A stretch of 64,000 bases of DNA from assembly GCF_026339935.1 (NCBI RefSeq), contig NZ_JAPEPX010000001.1, positions 2,316,001 through 2,380,000 on the forward strand, written 5' to 3'. Positions 56,471-64,000 of the stretch are shown here, piece after piece; position 1 is the first letter of the stretch; each line of letters begins with the position of its first letter. The notes below the pieces were generated by a model. The model saw only the letters and a list, made by a program, of their open reading frames with translations, made no database searches and was not told the DNA's origin. The stretch comes from Streptomyces sp. NBC_01551 (lineage in GTDB: Bacteria; Actinomycetota; Actinomycetes; Streptomycetales; Streptomycetaceae). Both the position numbers and the translations under genes were made by a program.

Positions 56471-57748
56471 ATGAACGACTCTCCGGGCTGGGCCGCGCCT
56501 GGATCCCCGTCCGACGGCCAGGGCTCCGACGGCCAGGGCTCCGACGGCACCCAGGCCCCCGCGCGGCCCGCCGGCGACCCGAAGTGGTCCGCCGAGCAGC
56601 CGCCGCCCGGCCAGTGGTCCAGCCCCGGCACCGGAGCCTCCGACGCCCCCTCCACGGCCCCGCAGCAGCCCGCACAGGGCGCCGGCTGGGGCTCGTACGG
56701 CCAAACGGGTGCCGGACAGCGCCACGGCGGCGCACCGGCAGGCCCCGCCGGGACCGGCAGCGCCGGCGGCTGGGGCGGCTGGGGCCCGCCCCCGGCGGCC
56801 AAGCCCGGCGTGATCCCGCTGCGCCCGCTCGGCCTCGGCGAGATCCTCGACGGCGCCGTCAGCACCATGCGCACCCACTGGCGCTCGGTGCTCTCCATCA
56901 GCCTCGCCGTCGCGGTGCTGGTCCAGGTGTGCAGCGTGCTCGTCCAGAAGTACTCCGCCGACCGCCTCACCATCGAGCCGGGCTCACAGCCGCGCGCCGA
57001 GGACCTCACGGCCGGCGGCAGCGTGGTGCTGACCCTCGCCGCCTTCTTCATCCAGCTCCTCGGCGGCCTGCTGGTCACCGCCATGCTCACCATGATCTTC
57101 AGCCGGGCCGTGCTCGGTCACGGCTCCACGGTCGCCGGCGCCTGGCGCGACGCCCGCGGCCAGCTGCTCCGGCTGGCCGGACTGACCCTGCTCCTCGGTG
57201 GCGGCGCGGCCGCCGTCTTCGCCGTGCTGCTCGTACCCGGCATCGTGGCCGACAACCTCGGCCTCATCCTGCTCGGCGGCCTCGCCGCGGCCGTCCTCGT
57301 CGTCTGGCTGTGGATCAAGTTCAGCCTCGCCTCGCCCGCGCTGATGCTGGAGAAGGCCAAGATCCGCACCGCGCTGGGCCGCTCGTCGAAGCTGGTCGGC
57401 GGCTCCTGGTGGCGCATCTTCGGCATCACCGTCCTCACCGCCCTCATCACCGCCATCGTGTCCGCGGTCGTCATCTACCCGCTGATGATCGTCGCCGTGA
57501 TCGTGTTCGGCGGCGGCATGGAAGGCCTCGCCGACGGCACCGCCCTGGACAGCTGGGGCGCCCTCGTCCTCACGGGCATCGGCAGCGTCATCGCACTCAC
57601 CATCACCATGCCGATCCAGTCGGGCGTCACCGTCCTCCTCTACATCGACCAGCGCATCCGGCGCGAAGCCCTCGACCTGGAACTCGCCCGCGCGGCGGGC
57701 CTGGAGAACTACGGCGCGAACGCGGCGACACCGCCCACCGGAGGCTGA
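56471..57748 (+). CDS. Multi-pass membrane protein, GPDPase-type membrane domain
   Basis: 425 residues. Residues 1-110 are a Gly/Ser/Pro/Gln-rich cytoplasmic tail with a short repeat (GSDGQGSDGQ). After PGVIPLRPLGLGEILDGAVSTMRTHW come about six long hydrophobic segments. The LGEILDGAV opening is typical of the membrane domain seen in glycerophosphoryl-diester phosphodiesterases and related proteins, but no catalytic domain is attached. AGGAG six bases before ATG. First gene of a five-gene run. Confidence 0.88.
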   Translation: MNDSPGWAAPGSPSDGQGSDGQGSDGTQAPARPAGDPKWSAEQPPPGQWSSPGTGASDAPSTAPQQPAQGAGWGSYGQTGAGQRHGGAPAGPAGTGSAGGWGGWGPPPAAKPGVIPLRPLGLGEILDGAVSTMRTHWRSVLSISLAVAVLVQVCSVLVQKYSADRLTIEPGSQPRAEDLTAGGSVVLTLAAFFIQLLGGLLVTAMLTMIFSRAVLGHGSTVAGAWRDARGQLLRLAGLTLLLGGGAAAVFAVLLVPGIVADNLGLILLGGLAAAVLVVWLWIKFSLASPALMLEKAKIRTALGRSSKLVGGSWWRIFGITVLTALITAIVSAVVIYPLMIVAVIVFGGGMEGLADGTALDSWGALVLTGIGSVIALTITMPIQSGVTVLLYIDQRIRREALDLELARAAGLENYGANAATPPTGG

Positions 57749-57755
57749 CGCGCCG

Positions 57756-58433
57756 ATGAGCACGGGGGGCCTCATCATCCGCGCCGCGGCCGCACTGCCC
57801 GGAGCGCCGACACCACCGGTCACGACTCCGCGCGACCCCGCCCGCGAGGCGGCCGAGCGCGAACTGTCCAAGCCGGTCTACCACCAGAACGAGCCCGGAC
57901 TCATCGAGCGCGCCCTCGACCGGTTCTGGGAGTGGGTCGACGACCTCTTCGGCCGCGCGTCCGGGGCCACCCCGGGCGGCGGCCTCGGCCTCCTCGCCAT
58001 CGCCTTGCTGATCGCCCTGGTCATCGCCGCCCTCTGGTGGCGCCTCGGCACCCCCCACAAGGCCGCGAGCGGCCCGGGCGACCTCTTCGACGACGGCACG
58101 CGCAGCGCCGCCGACCACCGCGCGGCCGCCGAGACCCACGCCGCCGCCGGCCGCTGGAGCGAGGCCGTCCAAGAACGCATGCGCGCCGTCGTCCGCTCCC
58201 TGGAGGAGCGCACCCTGCTCGACCCCCGCCCCGGCCGCACCGCCGACGAGGCCGCCGCCGAAGCCGCCGCGGCCCTGCCCGAGCACGCCGACGGCCTGCG
58301 CGCCGCGGCCCGCGCCTTCGACGACGTCACCTACGGCGCCCGCCCCGGCGACGGCGACACCTACACCCGGCTGCGCACCCTCGACCTCGCCCTGGAACGC
58401 GCCAAGCCGCTCCTGACGGGACCCGCCGCATGA
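57756..58433 (+). CDS. DUF4129 membrane protein
   Basis: 225 residues. Signature segments are REAAERELSKPVYHQNEPGLIERALDRFWEWVDDLF, one membrane helix (LLAIALLIALVIAALWW) and the C-terminal DUF4129 domain (AAAGRWSEAVQERMRAVVRSLEERTLLDPRPGRTADE). Function unknown; family members travel with MoxR/DUF58 genes. It starts 7 bases after the previous stop and overlaps the next start by 4 bases (ATGA). Confidence 0.92.
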   Translation: MSTGGLIIRAAAALPGAPTPPVTTPRDPAREAAERELSKPVYHQNEPGLIERALDRFWEWVDDLFGRASGATPGGGLGLLAIALLIALVIAALWWRLGTPHKAASGPGDLFDDGTRSAADHRAAAETHAAAGRWSEAVQERMRAVVRSLEERTLLDPRPGRTADEAAAEAAAALPEHADGLRAAARAFDDVTYGARPGDGDTYTRLRTLDLALERAKPLLTGPAA

Positions 58434-59616
58434 CCGGAACCTCCACCGCGCTCACCGGCGCCCAGGTGTGGACCCGGGCCCGCGGCTTCCTCATCGCCCT
58501 CGCCGTCCTCCTCGCCGCCGCCATCACCCTGGCCGCGCTCCAGAGCGGCGACCACCACGGCCACCTCGACCCCCGCTCCGCCGACCCCTACGGCAGCCGC
58601 GCCCTAGCCGAACTCCTGGGGGAACGCGGCGTCACCAGCGAGGTCGTCACCACCGCCCGCGAAGCCGCCGACGCCGCCGGACCCGGCACCACCCTCGTGG
58701 TCACCGCCCCCGGCCTGCTCGGCGACGGCCAACTCCGCGCCGTCCGCTCCGCCATCGACCTCTCCGGCGGCCGCACCGTCCTCGTCGCCCCCGACGACCA
58801 CACCCTGGCGCGGCTCGCCCCCCGCGCCCGGACCGAAGGCAGCGCGCACCGCGACACCCTCGACCCCGACTGCGCCCTCCCCGCCGCCGACACCGCCGGC
58901 CGCGCCGCGACCGGCGGCAACCTCCGCTACGCCACCGACGCCCCCGGGGCCACCGCCTGCTACCCCAGCGACGGCGACCCCACCCTCCTCGTCCTGCCCA
59001 CGGGAACCACCGGCGGCGACACCGTCCTCCTCGGCTCCGACACCGTCCTGCTCAACCGCAGCCTCGCCGAACAGGGCAACGCCTCCCTCGCCCTCCAACT
59101 CCTCGGCTCCCGCCCGAAACTCGTCTGGTACCTGCCCAGCCTCGCGGACACCGCCGCCGACGGCGACGACGCCGAGGACAAGAGCCTCCTCGAACTCGTC
59201 CCGGCCGGCTGGGGCTGGGCCCTGCTCCAGCTCCTGTTCGCCGCCCTGCTCGCCGCCCTCTGGCGCGCCCGCCGCCTCGGCCCGCTCGTCACCGAGCAAC
59301 TGCCCGTCGCCATCCGCGCCTCCGAGGCCACCGAGGGCCGCGCCCGCCTCTACCGCAAGGCCGGCGCCCGCGACCGCGCCGCCACCGTGCTGCGCGCCGC
59401 CACCCGCGAACGCCTGGCCGCACTGGTCGGCGTACCGGCCCCCCGGGCACACGAACCCGAGGCCCTCGTCCCCGCCGTGGCCGTCCGCCTGCCGTCCCTC
59501 CCGGACGGGGCGCCCGACGTGACCACCCTGCTCTTCGGCCCCACCCCCGCCGACGACGCGGCACTCGTCGCGCTCGCCGACCACCTCGACGCCCTCGAAA
59601 GAGAGGTCCGCACCTC

Positions 59617-59620
<4 letters not shown>
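58430..59620 (+). CDS. DUF4350 membrane protein
   Basis: 396 residues. One N-terminal helix (RGFLIALAVLLAAAITLAAL), an outer Rossmann-like domain (DPRSADPYGSRALAELLGERGVTSEVV, LVVTAPGLLGDGQLRAV) and a second helix near residue 265 (WALLQLLFAALLAALW). A cytoplasmic tail has SEATEGRARLYRKAGARDRAATVLRAATRERLA. The two Cys in the outer domain could pair. Coupled to both neighbours by 4-base overlaps. Confidence 0.92.
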
Positions 59621-60578
<958 letters not shown>

Positions 60579-60579
<1 letters not shown>

Positions 60580-61889
60580 TGGCCCTCACAGGACGCGCCG
60601 CCCTGCTCGCGGCCCTCGGCAGCATCCCCGTCGGCATCCTCGAACCGAGCTGGACGGGGATGCTCGCCGTCAACGGCCCCCTCGCCCTGGCCTGCGCGGT
60701 CGACTACGCCCTCGCGGCGCCCGTCCGCACCCTGCGCCTGGCCCGCGCCGGCGACACCTCCGTCCGCCTCGGCGAACCGGCCGACGTCCACCTGACGTTG
60801 ACCAACCCCGCCGCCCGGCCGCTCCGCGCCCGCGTCCGCGACGCCTGGCCCCCGAGCAGCTGGCCCGCCGGCACCGAACCCTCGGCGTCCCGCCACGACG
60901 TGCGCGTCCCCGCCGGCGAACGCCGCCGCCTGACGACCCGTCTGCTGCCCACCCGCCGCGGCGACCGCCGGGCCGACCGCGTCACCATCCGCTCGTACGG
61001 ACCCCTCGGCCTGACGGCCCGCCAGGGCGCGCACGACGTCCCCTGGACGGTCCGCGTCCTGCCGCCCTTCACCAGCCGCAAGCACCTCCCCTCGCGCCTG
61101 GCCCGGCTCCGCGAACTCGACGGCCGCACAAGCCTCCTGACGCGCGGTGAGGGCACCGAGTTCGACAGCCTCCGCGACTACGTCCCCGGCGACGACACCC
61201 GCTCCATCGACTGGCGCGCCACGGCCCGACAGCACAAGGTCGCCGTCCGTACGTGGCGCCCCGAACGCGACCGCCACATCCTGATCTGCCTCGACACCGG
61301 CCGTACGTCAGCCGGCCGCGTCGGCGACGCGCCCCGCCTGGACTCCGCCATGGACGCCGCCCTGCTCCTGGCCGCCCTGGCCACCCGCGCCGGCGACCGC
61401 GTGGACCTCCTGGCCCACGACCGCCGCCCCCGCGCCCAGGTCCAGGGCCGCTCGGCCGCCGACACCCTGCCGGCCTTCGTCAACGCCATGGCCACCCTTG
61501 AGCCGGAGCTCGTCGAAACCGACGCCCGCAACCTCGTCTCCACCATCCTGCGCAGCGCCCCGCGCCGCTCCCTGGTCGTACTCCTGACCAGCCTGGACGC
61601 GGCCCCGATCGAGGAAGGTCTGCTCCCCCTCCTCCCCCGGCTCACCCAGCGCCACACGGTCCTGCTGGCCTCGGTCGCGGACCCGCACGTCGCCGAGATG
61701 ACCCGCTCCCGCGGCGACGCGGCCGCGATCTACGAGGCCGCCGCGGGCACCCAGTCCCAAGCCCAGCGCCGCCGCACCGCCGACCAGCTCTCCCGCCACG
61801 GCGTCCACGTGGTCGACACCACCCCCGACACCCTGGCCCCGACCCTGGCCGACGCCTACCTCGCCCTCAAATCCGCCGGCCGCCTCTAG
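60579..61889 (+). CDS. DUF58 protein with VWA-like domain
   Basis: 436 residues. Two N-terminal helices (LLAALGSIPVGILEPSW, LALACAVDYALAA), a beta-rich domain, then the DUF58 core GEGTEFDSLRDYVPGDDTRSIDWRATARQHKVAVRTW. A von Willebrand A-like part follows (ILICLDTGRTSAG, a D-x-T-x-S-like site). MoxR partners of this kind are common; the target is unknown. Start ATG overlaps the MoxR stop (TGATG). Last gene of the operon. Confidence 0.94.
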
Positions 61890-61937
61890 GAGCTGTCCGA
61901 CTGGCTACGCTGGTCGGGCACCCACCAGAAAGACACC

Positions 61938-62072
61938 ATGGCCGACCTCACCCCATGGTGGTGGAGGTCGTCTCCCGCACGAATTCGCTCACCGACATAC
62001 GGGGACACCGTCACCGCCGGCCGCTGGACGCTCGACACCACGACCCTCAGGAGCTACCCCGCCGACTGGTAG
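61938..62072 (+). pseudogene. Remnant of a Uma2-family (DUF820) gene
   Basis: In one frame from ATG 61938 a 44-codon reading opens MADLTP and closes with YGDTVTAGRWTLDTT and RSYPADW, like a Uma2 C-terminus. In the next frame, from 61955, it reads MVVEVVSRTNSLTDI, the conserved Uma2 core strand. So pieces of a nuclease-fold gene remain, with frameshifts and the middle (about 90 residues) gone. It lies between the DUF58 operon and the rRNA terminator. A real 44-residue protein is possible but less likely. Confidence 0.5.
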
Positions 62073-62110
62073 GTCAGGCGGTAGTGCCAGGCCCACCGAC
62101 CCGTAAACGC

Positions 62111-62148
62111 AGAAAAGCCCCGCACCAGTTACCTGGTGCGGGGCTTCC
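62111..62148 (-). terminator. rRNA operon terminator
   Basis: 14-bp perfect stem (aagccccgcaccag and complement) with loop ttac; on the minus strand it is followed by TTTTCT, giving a classic intrinsic terminator just after 5S rRNA. Confidence 0.93.
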
Positions 62149-62158
62149 CACAATGATT

Positions 62159-62277
62159 GTTCGGCGGCGTCCTACTCTCCCACAGGGTCCCCCCTGCAGT
62201 ACCATCGGCGCTGAAAGGCTTAGCTTCCGGGTTCGGAATGTAACCGGGCGTTTCCCTAACGCTATGACCACCGAAAC
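62159..62277 (-). rRNA. rrf: 5S ribosomal RNA
   Basis: About 119 bases from GTTTCGGTGGTCATAGCG at the 5' end to CGCCGCCGAAC at the 3' end. The conserved CCGAACCCGGAAGCTAAGCC and GGTACTGCAGGGGGGACC blocks are present. The ends are set by pairing of the terminal helix, so they may be off by one or two bases. Confidence 0.96.
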
Positions 62278-62350
62278 ACTATGAAGATATCAACCGGATG
62301 ACAACACGGTCGTTACTTCAGAACTAACACAGTGGACGCGAGCAACTGAG

Positions 62351-64000
<1,650 letters not shown>

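Overview
The window is high-GC actinobacterial DNA and almost certainly comes from a Streptomyces chromosome. Supporting signs are strong G/C bias at third codon positions, many GTG starts, and hallmark actinobacterial genes (mtrA-mtrB-lpqB, an NAD-glutamate dehydrogenase of about 180 kDa, an nnaR-type HemD/winged-helix regulator, paired Ser/Thr kinases). From memory, the gene order closely follows the S. coelicolor core region running from murA to an rRNA operon. There is no prophage, insertion sequence, CRISPR array or biosynthetic gene cluster.

Layout. 1-7.4 kb: the start of a YqgE/AlgH gene, murA (peptidoglycan precursor), the HU gene hup, NAD-malic enzyme, a HelD/UvrD-like ATPase and a CGNR regulator. 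7.5-13.4 kb: an acetyltransferase, the nitrate/nitrite pair nnaR-narK with GlnR-like boxes, and a divergent LysR/MFS pair. 13.4-19 kb: tmRNA with smpB, an S41 protease, ftsX-ftsE, a tiny zinc-ribbon membrane protein and prfB. 19-27.3 kb: a short leader peptide before an isopenicillin-N-synthase-like oxygenase, two membrane Ser/Thr kinases (pkaB, pkaA), and a divergent FHA/EssC-like ATPase. 27.4-36.2 kb: a sugar-type ABC importer without its own ATPase, a GT2-TagF teichoic-acid-type enzyme, TetR, a TagG/TagH-type exporter and a small secreted protein. 36.4-43.7 kb: the giant glutamate dehydrogenase, a HAD phosphatase, and DUF6912 and Rv3235-family proteins. 44-51.7 kb: secA, a GNAT protein, a YcaQ-type glycosylase, a NarL-type response regulator, hpf and comF. 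51.7-61.9 kb: lpqB-mtrB-mtrA, then a divergent five-gene membrane/DUF4129/DUF4350/MoxR/DUF58 operon. 61.9-64 kb: a decayed Uma2 gene, then the 3' end of an rRNA operon on the minus strand (5S and part of 23S).

Much of the window serves the cell envelope and growth: murA, ftsEX, teichoic-acid-type genes, secA, mtrAB-lpqB and MoxR/DUF58. Translation and ribosome rescue or hibernation are also well represented (tmRNA/SmpB, RF2, HPF, 5S/23S).

The most interesting less-explained points are: the RRHVD-type cysteine-containing leader peptide before the oxygenase; the soluble FHA plus EssC/EccC-like ATPase with Arg in place of the Walker A Lys, facing two kinases; the ABC permease with a large extracytoplasmic insertion; palindromic or repeated elements in the hup and tetR/tagG control regions; and a dispersed GC-rich intergenic repeat, one copy of which is a 96-bp tandem duplication. 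All calls are from reading the sequence and recalled family knowledge; no search was run.
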